64,000 bases of DNA from positions 124,001 through 188,000 of the forward strand of contig NZ_QGNJ01000002.1 of the NCBI RefSeq assembly GCF_003336875.1, given 5' to 3'. The stretch is from Oleisolibacter albus. Lineage in GTDB: Bacteria > Pseudomonadota > Alphaproteobacteria > Azospirillales > Azospirillaceae. The position numbers were made by a program, and so were the translations under genes. The notes under the pieces are model-generated. The model was not told where the DNA came from. It ran no database searches and saw nothing but the letters and a program-made list of their open reading frames with translations. Below are positions 1 to 9,462 of this stretch, one piece after another; position 1 is the stretch's first letter, and each line of letters opens with the position of its first letter.

Positions 1-201
1 GCCAAGGAAAAGCCCCAGGAGGGCGAGGTGGTGGCCGTGGGTCCGGGTGCTCGTGACGAGTCCGGCAAGCTTGTCGCCCTGGACGTCAAGGCCGGCGACC
101 GCGTGCTGTTCGGCAAGTGGTCCGGTACCGAGGTGAAGATCGACGGTGTCGAATACCTGATCATGAAGGAAAGCGACATCATGGGCGTCCTCGCCGCCTG
201 A
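1..201 (+). CDS. groS: Co-chaperonin GroES, C-terminal part (5' end outside window)
   Basis: An open frame enters at base 1 and stops with TGA at 199-201, giving 66 residues that match the second half of the 10-kDa chaperonin: a GPG turn, a [12 protein letters not shown] segment and the usual ending [13 protein letters not shown]. GroES forms the heptameric lid of the GroEL folding chamber in the cytoplasm. It lies 49 bases before groEL in the standard groESL order. The mobile loop and any upstream CIRCE or sigma-32 control site lie outside the window, so regulation cannot be judged here. Confidence 0.97.
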   Translation, partial: AKEKPQEGEVVAVGPGARDESGKLVALDVKAGDRVLFGKWSGTEVKIDGVEYLIMKESDIMGVLAA

Positions 202-232
202 GTCGCGCCTCGCGCTTCGCCAGACCCATTGA

Positions 233-1903
<1,671 letters not shown>

Positions 1904-1941
1904 GTCCCGGTCGTCCGGCCGGACAGGCTTGACCGCGAAGA

Positions 1942-1976
1942 CCCCCGGCAGGGTGACCTGCCGGGGGTTTTTGTTT
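1942..1976 (+). terminator. Rho-independent terminator of groESL
   Basis: Eleven perfectly paired bases (1942-1952 with 1957-1967) close a GTGA tetraloop and are followed by TTTTTGTTT. It lies 38 bases after the groEL stop. It is the strongest intrinsic terminator seen in the window. Confidence 0.95.
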
Positions 1977-2013
1977 GGCGCACGCATTTGTTTGGCGCGC
2001 ATTTGTTTGACGG
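1970..2013. repeat. Three imperfect tandem copies of a TTTGTTTGGCGC-type unit
   Basis: Units at about 1970-1986, 1987-2001 and 2002-2013 share TTTGTTTGGCG or TTTGTTTGACG. The first overlaps the T-tract of the groESL terminator, so the array looks like a duplication of the terminator tail. It may give fallback U-rich release sites, but nothing here shows function. Confidence 0.7.
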
Positions 2014-2088
2014 ACGCGAGGGGGCGGCTGTTGCACGGTCGCGCCCGACGGACGATGCTGCCATTCCGATACAGCAGGAGCCGCGCCC

Positions 2089-2622
2089 ATGCTCTGTCCG
2101 TTCCTTTTCCCCGTGCGCCGGATTGCCGCTATTCTGGTATCAGGCTTGGTATCAGGCCTGGTATCGGGCGCCGTGCTGACGGGGGCAGCGGTGCCGGCCC
2201 TGGGGAAGGAGACCGCCATGGATTTGCAGGCTGCCGGGACCTTCGATGTGTCGCTGACGCCGGACGGTACGCCCGATGCCGGCCCCGACGGGACCAAGCT
2301 GGGCATGATGCTGCTGGACAAGCGCTTCCACGGGCCGCTGGAGGCCACGGGCCAGGGCCGCATGCTCACGGCCATGACCGGGGTGGAGGGATCGGCGGTC
2401 TATGTGGCGCTGGAGCGGGTCACCGGCACCCTCGACGGGCGCAGCGGCAGCTTCGTGCTGCGCCATGTCGGCACCATGGACCGCGGCCATCAGCACCTGT
2501 CGATCTCGGTGGTGCCGGACAGCGGCAGCGGGGATCTGGCCGGTCTCAGCGGCGAGATGCGCATCCGCGTCGCCGACGGCCAGCACTTCTACGATTTCAG
2601 CTACAGCCTGCCGGACGACTGA
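2089..2622 (+). CDS. DUF3224 family protein, possibly exported
   Basis: From about residue 44 the sequence matches the DUF3224 family, small beta-barrel proteins of about 130 residues with no assigned reaction: a GTFDV start, DKRFHG, LERVTGTLDGRSGSF and a late GHQHLSISVVPDSGSGDLAGL segment. Two starts are plausible. The ATG at 2089 (AGGAG 9 bases upstream) adds a basic, hydrophobic signal-like leader. The ATG at 2218 (GGGGAAGGAG just upstream) gives the cytosolic 134-residue form usual for the family. The leader carries three LVSG repeats from a 12-nt tandem duplication. The gene stands alone between groEL and the opposite-strand fxsA. Confidence 0.8.
   Translation: MLCPFLFPVRRIAAILVSGLVSGLVSGAVLTGAAVPALGKETAMDLQAAGTFDVSLTPDGTPDAGPDGTKLGMMLLDKRFHGPLEATGQGRMLTAMTGVEGSAVYVALERVTGTLDGRSGSFVLRHVGTMDRGHQHLSISVVPDSGSGDLAGLSGEMRIRVADGQHFYDFSYSLPDD
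2134..2169 (+). repeat. Three in-frame 12-nt tandem repeats in a signal-like leader
   Basis: Units 2134-2145, 2146-2157 and 2158-2169 read CTGGTATCAGGC with one or two changes each and encode LVSG three times. Gain or loss of units would lengthen or shorten the hydrophobic core without a frameshift. Confidence 0.85.
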
Positions 2623-2668
2623 CCCCGCCGGTGCTCCCGGCCGGTGCCGGTTGCCCGGACCGCCGGTC

Positions 2669-3187
2669 TCAGCGTCCGGGCGGGCGCCAGCGGCTGTCCG
2701 GCGGCGGCAGCTTGTCGGGGCCGGCCGCCCCGTCGGGCGGACGCACCTCGTGGAAATCGGCGTCGATCACCGTCGGGTCGGTGTAGCGGGGCTGGCCCTG
2801 GTCGCGCCAGACCGTGGTCCGGCCGCCCATGTTCAGGCTGCCGCTCATCATCACCCCGCCGCGGCGGAACAGCCAGCCGCGCACCGGCGGCAGGAACAGG
2901 GCCAACGCCATCAGGTCGGTGATGAATCCGGGAATGATCAGCAGCACCCCGGCCAGGGCCAGGCACAGCCCGTCGAAGGCTTCGCGCACCGGCGGCTGGC
3001 CGCTGTCCATGCGCTGCTGCGCCCGCCGCAGCGTGTCCAGCCCCTGATGGCGCAGGATCAGCACGCCGGCCAGCCCCGCCAGCAGCACCAGCGCCACCGT
3101 GTTCAGGGCGCCGATCCGGTCCCCCACCCAGGCGAAACCGGCGATCTCCGCCAGGGGAAGCAGCAGGAAAGGCAACAGCGCGCGCAT
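2669..3187 (-). CDS. fxsA: FxsA family inner-membrane protein
   Basis: A 172-residue membrane protein of the FxsA family, named for relief of phage T7 exclusion in E. coli; its cellular role is unknown. The first 120 residues show the family pattern: an N-terminal hydrophobic segment with LAEIAGFAWVG, a second with LVLLAGLAGVLILRHQG, an amphipathic linker, then LALAGVLLIIPGFITDLMALAL. A hydrophilic tail of about 50 residues carries VIDADFHEV, common near the end of alphaproteobacterial members. It faces the TimA-like gene across a 387-base gap, a widespread alphaproteobacterial arrangement. Confidence 0.93.
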   Translation of the reverse strand: MRALLPFLLLPLAEIAGFAWVGDRIGALNTVALVLLAGLAGVLILRHQGLDTLRRAQQRMDSGQPPVREAFDGLCLALAGVLLIIPGFITDLMALALFLPPVRGWLFRRGGVMMSGSLNMGGRTTVWRDQGQPRYTDPTVIDADFHEVRPPDGAAGPDKLPPPDSRWRPPGR

Positions 3188-3574
3188 GGGTATCCTTGCT
3201 CTGGGGGTGGTCGCGGCCTATCTACAGGGAACGGTGCCGTGACGGAACCGGGCCGCACCCCGCTCGGTTCTGGCTTAGACTTAGTGTCTTGCCGCGGCGA
3301 CGTGAAGGGGTGTGGCGTGACGGGGACAGGACCATCTGTCCCACCCCGGCGCAGCGGATCAGCCCCCGGCGCATCGGATCGGCGCCGGATGCGGTGGTGG
3401 CTCTGGTCAGGCCGGCCGGTCTGGTCTAGGGTCGGGACGGGTCCAGGGGCCGCCCAGGGGACCCGGGGGGTCTAGGTCCGGGGGTCTGGGTCCGGCCAGC
3501 CGCGCTGCGGCGGGTCGGCAGCACAGCGGTTCGAACCACAATGGTGCGGACCATGGATATGGGATACGGGTCAC
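3188..3574. other. Intergenic region between divergent fxsA and the TimA-like gene
   Basis: No gene is supported here. The region should hold two divergent promoters, but no clear -35/-10 pair stands out. Two perfect 7-bp hairpins are present: GGGACAG/CTGTCCC at 3323-3342 and CCGGCGC/GCGCCGG at 3366-3388. Between about 3410 and 3505 the sequence becomes a low-complexity run of GGTCTAGG and GGGTCC-like words, suggesting decayed short repeats. Confidence 0.5.
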
Positions 3575-4270
3575 ATGGGTGAAGGCTTCTTTTTCATCGA
3601 TATCCTGATCTTCGCCATGGTGGCCGCCTTCCTGGTGTTCCGGCTGCGCAGCGTGCTGGGCCGCCGCCACGGGGAGGAGCGCCAGCGCCCCAATCCCTTC
3701 GCCCAGCAGCCACCGCGGCCCGGCATGCCGCAGCCCGTGGGGGACAGCGACAATGTGGTGCCGATGCCCGGCCGGACGCCGGTCGAGCCGCCGCCACCGC
3801 CGCCCAGCGACGGGCCGGTTTCGCTGGAGGACGCCATCCGCCAGATCCGCGCCGCCGACCCCGGCTTCAACGAACGCCAGTTCCTTCAGGGGGCCCGCGG
3901 CGCGTTCGAGATGATCGTGCAGGCCTTCGCCGCCGGCGACACGCCCACCCTGCGCCCGCTGCTGGCCGACGATGTCTACGACCAGTTCGCCCTGGCCATC
4001 CGCCAGCGGCAGCAGGCGCGGGAGACGCTGGAAAGCCGCATCCATTCCGTCGAATCGGTCGATCTGACCGCGGCGCGCATGGAAGGCCGCACCGCCTTCT
4101 GCACGGTCACCTTCATCTCGCACCAGACCCATGTCACCCGTGACGCCGCCGGCACCATCGTCGATGGCGACGAGTCCCGGCCGGAAGAGGTGGTGGATAT
4201 CTGGACCTTCGCCCGCAACACCCGGGCCACCGACCCCAACTGGAAACTGGTCGAAACCCGCACGCCGTGA
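3575..4270 (+). CDS. Tim44/TimA family membrane-anchored adaptor
   Basis: The 231-residue protein begins with one membrane segment (FFFIDILIFAMVAAFLVF, about residues 4-22), then a Pro-rich linker (residues 30-80), then a C-terminal Tim44-like domain (about 85-230) starting DAIRQIRAADPGFNERQFLQGA and ending with a typical DIWTFARN..DPNWKLVETRTP. Tim44 domains bind membranes and proteins; the alphaproteobacterial relative TimA is linked to the inner membrane, and its function is little known. The stop overlaps the GTG start of mltA, so the two are translationally coupled. Confidence 0.9.
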   Translation: MGEGFFFIDILIFAMVAAFLVFRLRSVLGRRHGEERQRPNPFAQQPPRPGMPQPVGDSDNVVPMPGRTPVEPPPPPPSDGPVSLEDAIRQIRAADPGFNERQFLQGARGAFEMIVQAFAAGDTPTLRPLLADDVYDQFALAIRQRQQARETLESRIHSVESVDLTAARMEGRTAFCTVTFISHQTHVTRDAAGTIVDGDESRPEEVVDIWTFARNTRATDPNWKLVETRTP

Positions 4271-5496
4271 GGCCCGGCGCCGTGATGGCCGGTCTTTCCC
4301 GGCACCGCCCGGCCCTGTCGCCTGTCCGCCTCCTGTCCGTGGCGGCGCTGCTGCTGGGTCTGGCCGCCTGTACCCCGAAGCCGCCCGAAGCGCCCCCGGC
4401 GCCGAAACTGACCCTCAGCGCCGCCCGGTTCGACGATCTGGCGGGCTGGCAGGCGGACCGGGTGGCCGAGGCGCTGCCTGCCCTGGCGAGATCCTGCGGC
4501 CGGCTGCTGCGCCAGCCGCCGGACCGTGCGCTGGGACCGGACGGGGCCATGGGCCGCATCGCCGACTGGACTGCGCCCTGCCGGGCGCTGGACAGCGTTC
4601 CGGCCGGCGACGATGCCGCCGCCCGCGCCTATGTGGAAACCTGGTTCCAGCCCTGGCTGGCCGCGGACAATGGCACGGCCGAGGGACTGTTCACCGGCTA
4701 TTACGAGGCCGAGTTGCATGGCAGCCGCACCCGCCAGGGTCCCTATCAGACGCCGCTGCTGCGCCGGCCGGATGATCTGGTCATGGTGGATCTGGGAGAG
4801 TTCCGCCCGCAGCTGAAGGGCGAGCGCATCGCCGGGCGCGTGGTCAACGGCCAGCTGAAGCCGTTCGCCGACCGCAAGGCCATTGAGGCTGGCGCCTTGG
4901 CCAACCGGGACCTGGAACTGATCTGGGTCGATGACGCTGTGGACGCCTTCTTCCTGCAGATCCAGGGGTCCGGCCGCGTGCTGCTGGACGATGGCGGCGA
5001 GCTGCGCGTGGGCTATGACGGGCAGAACGGCCATCCCTATGTGGCCATCGGCCGGGAACTGGTGGCGCGCGGCGCCATCCCCAAGGACCAGGTGTCGATG
5101 CAGTCCATCCGCGCCTGGCTGGAGGCCAATCCTGCCGAGGTGCAGGCCATCCTCGACTCCAACCCCTCCTATGTCTTCTTCCGCGTGCTGGAGGGGGAGG
5201 GGCCGGTCGGCGGCCAGGGCATCGCGCTGACGCCCGGCCGTTCCCTGGCGGTGGACCGCAGCTTCATCGCCTATGGCGTGCCCCTGTGGCTGGATGCCCA
5301 GGACCCGCTGGACCCGGCCGCGCGGCTGCGCCGCCTGCTGGTGGCCCAGGACACTGGCGGGGCCATCCGCGGCCCGGTGCGCGGGGACGTGTTCTGGGGC
5401 CATGGGCCGGCGGCGGAACAGCGGGCCGGCCTGATGAAGAGCCGCGGCCGCTATTGGCTGCTGCTGCCGAAGACGGTCAGCCCGTCCCTGTCCTGA
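4267..5496 (+). CDS. mltA: Membrane-bound lytic murein transglycosylase A
   Basis: Cleaves the glycan between MurNAc and GlcNAc, leaving 1,6-anhydro ends, during peptidoglycan turnover. The product has a hydrophobic leader ending LAACTPKPPEAP, a lipoprotein lipobox, so it is probably anchored in the outer membrane. The MltA domain follows (LFTGYYEAELHGSRT near residue 145), and a C-terminal 3D domain contains AQDTGGAIRGPVRGD, with the catalytic aspartate about residue 362. The GTG at 4267 overlaps the preceding stop; an in-frame ATG at 4285 is the alternative start. The stop codon lies in the first unit of a perfect tandem repeat. Confidence 0.95.
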   Translation: MRPGAVMAGLSRHRPALSPVRLLSVAALLLGLAACTPKPPEAPPAPKLTLSAARFDDLAGWQADRVAEALPALARSCGRLLRQPPDRALGPDGAMGRIADWTAPCRALDSVPAGDDAAARAYVETWFQPWLAADNGTAEGLFTGYYEAELHGSRTRQGPYQTPLLRRPDDLVMVDLGEFRPQLKGERIAGRVVNGQLKPFADRKAIEAGALANRDLELIWVDDAVDAFFLQIQGSGRVLLDDGGELRVGYDGQNGHPYVAIGRELVARGAIPKDQVSMQSIRAWLEANPAEVQAILDSNPSYVFFRVLEGEGPVGGQGIALTPGRSLAVDRSFIAYGVPLWLDAQDPLDPAARLRRLLVAQDTGGAIRGPVRGDVFWGHGPAAEQRAGLMKSRGRYWLLLPKTVSPSLS

Positions 5497-5526
5497 CCGT
5501 CCCTGTCCTGACCGTCCCTGTCCTGA
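5482..5526 (+). repeat. Three perfect 15-nt tandem repeats carrying the mltA stop codon
   Basis: CCGTCCCTGTCCTGA is repeated exactly at 5482-5496, 5497-5511 and 5512-5526. The first copy encodes the last residues PSLS and stop of MltA. Because 15 is a multiple of three, the array gives three in-frame stops in a row. Confidence 0.97.
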
Positions 5527-5544
5527 GCCGCCTGCCGGGGCTCC

Positions 5545-5739
5545 TCACGCCCGGTTCTGGTTGGCGCCGGTGACGAATTCGGCCGTCGGTTCCTGCTCCA
5601 CCATGTCGGCCACCACCTCGAACGCCTGGGCGTTGTGGTCCATCTCCAGCCGCAGCGGCTCGTTCTGCTCGCCCACCTGGCGGAAGAAGTCGGCGGCATC
5701 CCGCAGCAGGCGGGCGGCGATTTCGGCATTGGTCGGCAT
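5545..5739 (-). CDS. Conserved-looking small hypothetical protein, 64 aa
   Basis: A small helical, acidic protein without cysteines or membrane segments: MPTNAEIAARLLRDAADFF, then a segment with ALRL-like amphipathic pattern ending in VEQEPTAEF. I do not recognise a family. Two copies of AGGAGAGG (from a 14-nt duplication just upstream) provide a duplicated ribosome site, which supports expression. It is the last gene of a minus-strand run with the DUF2383 protein gene 42 bases upstream, so the two may be co-transcribed. Confidence 0.72.
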   Translation of the reverse strand: MPTNAEIAARLLRDAADFFRQVGEQNEPLRLEMDHNAQAFEVVADMVEQEPTAEFVTGANQNRA

Positions 5740-5740
5740 C

Positions 5741-5768
5741 GGGACCTCTCCTGGGGGACCTCTCCTGG
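5741..5768 (-). repeat. Perfect 14-nt duplication containing a ribosome binding site
   Basis: GGGACCTCTCCTGG occurs at 5741-5754 and 5755-5768. Read on the minus strand each copy contains AGGAGAGG, so the 64-aa gene starting at 5739 has two consecutive Shine-Dalgarno sequences, one at normal and one at long spacing. Confidence 0.93.
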
Positions 5769-5781
5769 TCGGGTGGCGGGG

Positions 5782-6273
5782 TCAGGCGCTGTGGCGCGTC
5801 GCGGGTTCGTCGGCCAGGGCGGGGTCGGTCTTGGCCAGCCGGTCCCGGTCTTGCTGCACCCGCACCAGATGGCCGGACAGGGCGTCGCGCAGGCCCGGCG
5901 GCAGATCATCGGCGGACAACAGGGTCTGGATCTGGCCCAGCAGCGCTTCCTGGTCGCGGACGGCCGCGGCCACAAGCCCGCCGGCGCCGCGGGGTGCAAT
6001 CAGCAGGTTGCCGGCCAGACGGCTGGCCTCCCCCAGGAGCGTGCCCGCCGCTTCCGGCGTCCCGCCCTGGGCGGCCACGCGCTGCTGCAGATCACGCACC
6101 AGGGCGGCCCTGCGCGCAGCCAGATCGTTGAACAGCGACTTGATCGCCGGAATCTCGGCGCGTTCCGCCGCCTGCCGCAGATTGAGATGGCTGTCCTCGG
6201 TCACGCGGATCAGCGCGTTCAGCCGACCGGTCAGCGCGTCCCCGTCCATCGCGTCCCCTCCGTCACCGGTCAT
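5782..6273 (-). CDS. DUF2383 / PA2169-type four-helix protein
   Basis: A 163-residue, mostly helical protein. The segment TGRLNALIRVTEDSHLNLRQAAERAEIPAIKSLFNDLAARRAALVRDLQQRV (about residues 15-65; conserved points are the spaced E and H) matches the DUF2383 four-helix bundle, a ferritin-like fold often linked to stress. A second helical half ends DRDRLAKTDPALADEP. Function is unknown; a metal-binding or stress role is only inference. The start is the ATG at 6273; an internal ATG at residue 9 is possible. Confidence 0.78.
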   Translation of the reverse strand: MTGDGGDAMDGDALTGRLNALIRVTEDSHLNLRQAAERAEIPAIKSLFNDLAARRAALVRDLQQRVAAQGGTPEAAGTLLGEASRLAGNLLIAPRGAGGLVAAAVRDQEALLGQIQTLLSADDLPPGLRDALSGHLVRVQQDRDRLAKTDPALADEPATRHSA

Positions 6274-6428
6274 ATCGGCGGCGGCTCACGCCCACCCAGG
6301 CTCGACCCGCAGCGTCAGCCCGCACGTTCAACCCGAATATGGGGGCCGGGGTTCCCGGCGACAGACACGCTGTGGCTGGCGTGGCCGGCAGGCCCGGGTT
6401 TCGTGTCGGTGAAGAGGATGGTGGGGGA

Positions 6429-6587
6429 TCAGCGGGGCGGCTTGCCGCGGGCGAAGGCCGCCGCCGCCCGCATCAGCCGTTCCATCTCGCGGATGCGTTC
6501 GCCCTGCCGCCGGAGCCGCTCCTGCTCCCGGGTCCGCGCCGTACCATCGTCGGGGGGCTCGTCCCGGGGCGTTTCATTGGCCGCCAT
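6429..6587 (-). CDS. Small basic/acidic hypothetical protein, 52 aa
   Basis: From the ATG at 6587 the product is MAANETPRDEPPDDGTART followed by an Arg/Glu-rich helix (EQERLRRQGERIREMERLM) and a basic end. A GAGGG ribosome site lies about 10 bases upstream; the longer open frame to 6734 overlaps the neighbouring lipoprotein gene and has poor coding character. The helix could form a short coiled coil. No family recognised. Confidence 0.6.
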   Translation of the reverse strand: MAANETPRDEPPDDGTARTREQERLRRQGERIREMERLMRAAAAFARGKPPR

Positions 6588-6682
6588 GATTGGTGTCCCT
6601 CGCGCTCCGTGATCCTGTGCCGGCCATAGCGACCTGGCGTCCTGGCAACGGGCCGGGGGGCATCCGGGTTCCGCCCCGCCCT

Positions 6683-7162
6683 TTATTGCCGGCCGGGCAC
6701 CAGGGCGAGGCAGTTTTCCACGATGGCGTAGCACGCGGCGGGGTCGTCGCTGCCACCGCGGTAGGTCAGCTGCTCCACCCGGCTCTGGCGCACGGTGAAG
6801 GTGGCAACGCAGCCGGAGGCGTCGCGGCTGCCGCCCAGGGGGATGCCGATGCCCAGCCCGACGCCCAGATGGCCGCCGCCGCCGCTGCCCCCGCCGACGC
6901 CCAGCCCGACGCTGCTGCCCGATGACGAGGCGGCGCGGCGGCCCAGGCTGCTGTAGGTGAAGTACTCGGCGGCATCCACGGCCTCGCGCCGGTCGGGGAC
7001 CCCGGCACAGGACAGCAGCGTCTGCACCGGCATGCCGACCAGCAGCTGCTGGGCCGAGCGGGCCTCGTCCGCTTCACGCGTGGCGCAGGCGGACAGCAGC
7101 AGCAAGCCCGCCAGCAGCAGCGGCCGCCCGCCGCCCAGGGTTTTCCACCCGCCCGTCACCAT
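6683..7162 (-). CDS. Putative lipoprotein with glycine-rich centre
   Basis: The start at 7162 is preferred because GCGGAGGTGG immediately precedes it; the in-frame ATG at 7183 would add seven residues. The leader ends LLLLSAC, a clear lipobox with Cys26. The mature part has a SmpA/OmlA-like opening (LLVGMPVQTLLSCAGVPDRRE), where a small protein repeatedly described as a two-layer alpha/beta fold begins, then a Ser/Gly-rich stretch (about residues 78-108) and a C-terminal strand ending LALVPGRQ. Three further cysteines (SCAG, GCVA, ENC) could form disulphides. Likely an envelope protein; exact family uncertain. Confidence 0.75.
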   Translation of the reverse strand: MVTGGWKTLGGGRPLLLAGLLLLSACATREADEARSAQQLLVGMPVQTLLSCAGVPDRREAVDAAEYFTYSSLGRRAASSSGSSVGLGVGGGSGGGGHLGVGLGIGIPLGGSRDASGCVATFTVRQSRVEQLTYRGGSDDPAACYAIVENCLALVPGRQ

Positions 7163-7247
7163 CCACCTCCGCGTTTCATGCATCGAAGATCAACCCTGGC
7201 GGTCGCGGCCGAGTTCCGCACCCGGCATCCGCGACCTTTCGGCGGCC

Positions 7248-8201
7248 TCAGCGCCGGCTGGCGTGGAACCGCCGTTCGATGGCGTCCCACAGCGTCACCT
7301 CCAGCGTCGCATCGTCCAGCCGGTTGATCTCCTGGATGCCGGTGGGGCTGGTGACGTTGATCTCGGTCAGGTAATCGCCGATGACGTCGATGCCGACGAA
7401 GATCAGCCCCTGCTGGCGCAGGGTCGGGCCGATGGCGGCGCAGATCTCCCGCTCGCGCGCGGTCAGGGTGGTCTTGCCGGCGCTGCCGCCGGCATGGAAA
7501 TTGGCCCGTGCCTCGCCGGCCTGCGGGATGCGCGACACGGCGCCCGCCGGCTCGCCGTCGATCAGGATGATGCGCTTGTCGCCCTGGCGGATCTCCGGCA
7601 GGTATTTCTGCACGATCACCGGCTCGCGGTAGAGCTGGGTGAAGGTCTCCAGCAGCGCCCCCAGATTCTCGTCCTCCGGCTTCAGGTGGAAGACACCGGC
7701 GCCGCCATTGCCGAACAGCGGCTTCACGATGATGTCCTTCCAGGCGGCCCGCGCCTCCAGCACCTCCGCCCTGGAGGAGGTGATGACCGTGGGCGGCATC
7801 AGGTCGGGGAAATGGGTGACGAACAGCTTTTCCGGCGCGTTGCGCACGGCGGCCGGATCGTTGACCACCAGCGTCCCGGGATGGATGTGCTCCAGCAGGT
7901 GGGTGGCCGTGATATAGGCCATGTCGAAGGGCGGGTCCTGGCGCATCAGCACGATGTCCATGCTGGCCAGATCCAGCACCGCCTCGGCGCCCAGGGTGAA
8001 GTGGTTGCCGCGCTGGCGCCGCACCTGCAGCGGCCGGGCACGGGCCACCAGCCGGTTGCCGCGCAGGGCCATGTCGCGGGGTTCGTAGTGCCACAGGCTG
8101 TGGCCGCGCCGCTGCGCTTCCAGCGCCATCATGAAGGTGCTGTCGGTGTCGATGTTGATGGACTGGATCGGGTCCATCTGGATGGCGACGCCAAGGCTCA
8201 T
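7248..8201 (-). CDS. gshB: Glutathione synthetase
   Basis: Joins gamma-glutamylcysteine and glycine using ATP, the second step of glutathione synthesis. The 317-residue length is normal. Seen are the N-terminal MDPIQSINIDTDSTF, the RQDPPFDMAYI substrate segment, the ATP-grasp motif VKPLFGNGGAGVF, the KRIILIDGEP lid region and the family end motif TEINVTSPTGIQEI. Start is the ATG at 8201. It lies 85 bases from the lipoprotein gene and about 106 from the SirB1 gene, all on the minus strand, but I see no operon-specific signal. Confidence 0.98.
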   Translation of the reverse strand: MSLGVAIQMDPIQSINIDTDSTFMMALEAQRRGHSLWHYEPRDMALRGNRLVARARPLQVRRQRGNHFTLGAEAVLDLASMDIVLMRQDPPFDMAYITATHLLEHIHPGTLVVNDPAAVRNAPEKLFVTHFPDLMPPTVITSSRAEVLEARAAWKDIIVKPLFGNGGAGVFHLKPEDENLGALLETFTQLYREPVIVQKYLPEIRQGDKRIILIDGEPAGAVSRIPQAGEARANFHAGGSAGKTTLTAREREICAAIGPTLRQQGLIFVGIDVIGDYLTEINVTSPTGIQEINRLDDATLEVTLWDAIERRFHASRR

Positions 8202-8307
8202 CGGTAGGGTCCTTCCCCGCGGGACGACGGTTGGTCTGATGCTGGAGCGGACGACTACGCCCGCCCCCTGTCAAGGGCGATGACCGGCATCACAGGCGGG
8301 GGCGGGC

Positions 8308-9174
8308 TCAGTGCAGGCGCGTGCGCAGCTGCTGCACCAGGGTTGCCGTCTGGTGCAGCAGCTGGGCCGGGGCACCCAGGCGCGCGCCGCGGTCCATGAA
8401 GGTCTCGAAGGCCTGGATGGCGGCCCCCAGATTGCCCAGATGCGCGTTCAGCAGCCCGGCTTCCCGCCACAGGGCCGGCTGGTCGGGGGCGAACAGCAGC
8501 ATATGCTCGATGACATCCACCGCCTTGTCGGCGCGGTCGTTGCGCAGATGGCGGAGCTTCAGATTGTTCTGCAGCCGCAGCAGGATCTCGCGGTTGGACA
8601 CCGGCGCGTAATGGTCGGGCGACAGCTCCGCCTCCAGCCCGGCGGTCTGCTTCAGCAGTTCGCGCAGCGCATGGGGTTCGCGCACGCCCAGCCGGTCGAA
8701 CGGGTCCAGGATGGCGCGGTCGCCCTCATGCTCCAGCCGCACCAGGAAATGGCCGGGGAAGCTCAACCCCACCATCTGCCAGCCCAGGGCGCGGGCGGCA
8801 TGGAGATAGAGGATGCCCAGCGCCACCGGCAGCCCCAGGCGCCGGTCGATGACCCGGACCAGACTGGCGTTCTGCAGATCCTCATAGGTGACGCTGTCGC
8901 CGCGATAGCCGTGGCGGTCGTTGATCACCGCGCGCAGCACCTGGATGCGGTCGCCCAGGGCCAGATCCTCCACCGGGCCGGGGCGGGCCAGGGACGCGGC
9001 CTCGTCCGCCGCCTGGGCGGCCAGTTCGGCCAGGTGCCGGCGATAGGGGGCCAGGTCGGTCTCCGGCAGGTCGAGCGCGGCCAGGGCCAGGGCTGTTTCG
9101 GCAAGATCAATGCGCTCATCCGGCAAAGTGCCGGTCTGGCGCAACAGCTCCAACGCATGGCGGCGCATGCTCAT
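8308..9174 (-). CDS. SirB1 family protein (transglutaminase-like plus TPR)
   Basis: A 288-residue protein of the SirB1/transglutaminase-like family. The core has the pattern LRAVINDRHGYRGDSVTYEDLQNASLVRVIDRRLGLPVALGILYLHAARALGW (about residues 87-140), then FPGHFLVRLE and a DPFDRG-like region. The C-terminal third (about 195-280) forms TPR-like helical pairs. Members lie near protein release and peptidoglycan genes in many bacteria, but their reaction is not established. The usual catalytic cysteine of transglutaminases is not evident here. Confidence 0.88.
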   Translation of the reverse strand: MSMRRHALELLRQTGTLPDERIDLAETALALAALDLPETDLAPYRRHLAELAAQAADEAASLARPGPVEDLALGDRIQVLRAVINDRHGYRGDSVTYEDLQNASLVRVIDRRLGLPVALGILYLHAARALGWQMVGLSFPGHFLVRLEHEGDRAILDPFDRLGVREPHALRELLKQTAGLEAELSPDHYAPVSNREILLRLQNNLKLRHLRNDRADKAVDVIEHMLLFAPDQPALWREAGLLNAHLGNLGAAIQAFETFMDRGARLGAPAQLLHQTATLVQQLRTRLH

Positions 9175-9462
9175 TCAGGCGGCTCCCGGCTGGGACGCGG
9201 GCGGCTTGGGCGGTGCTGTCCTAACGCAGCCGATCGAGTCTTGTCGAGCGAAACACGTCACATCCGCGCGGTGGTGATCCCCTTCCCAGCCGAAAGGATA
9301 GGTCGGCCCCGCACATCGGTTTGGGGCGCCGCGCCGCGGGCCATGGCATGGCATTCCCATGCATGCTGTTGCGTTCATGCCCATGGTTCCCGTTGCCCGC
9401 ATCGCCGTCCTTCCCGTAAGTTCATGGACAGGCCGATATAAGCACAAGAAAGGGGTCCACCC

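Noticed and set aside
2152-2586. 144-residue minus-strand frame over the DUF3224 gene
   Set aside because: Antisense to a recognised domain, no supporting ribosome site or family.
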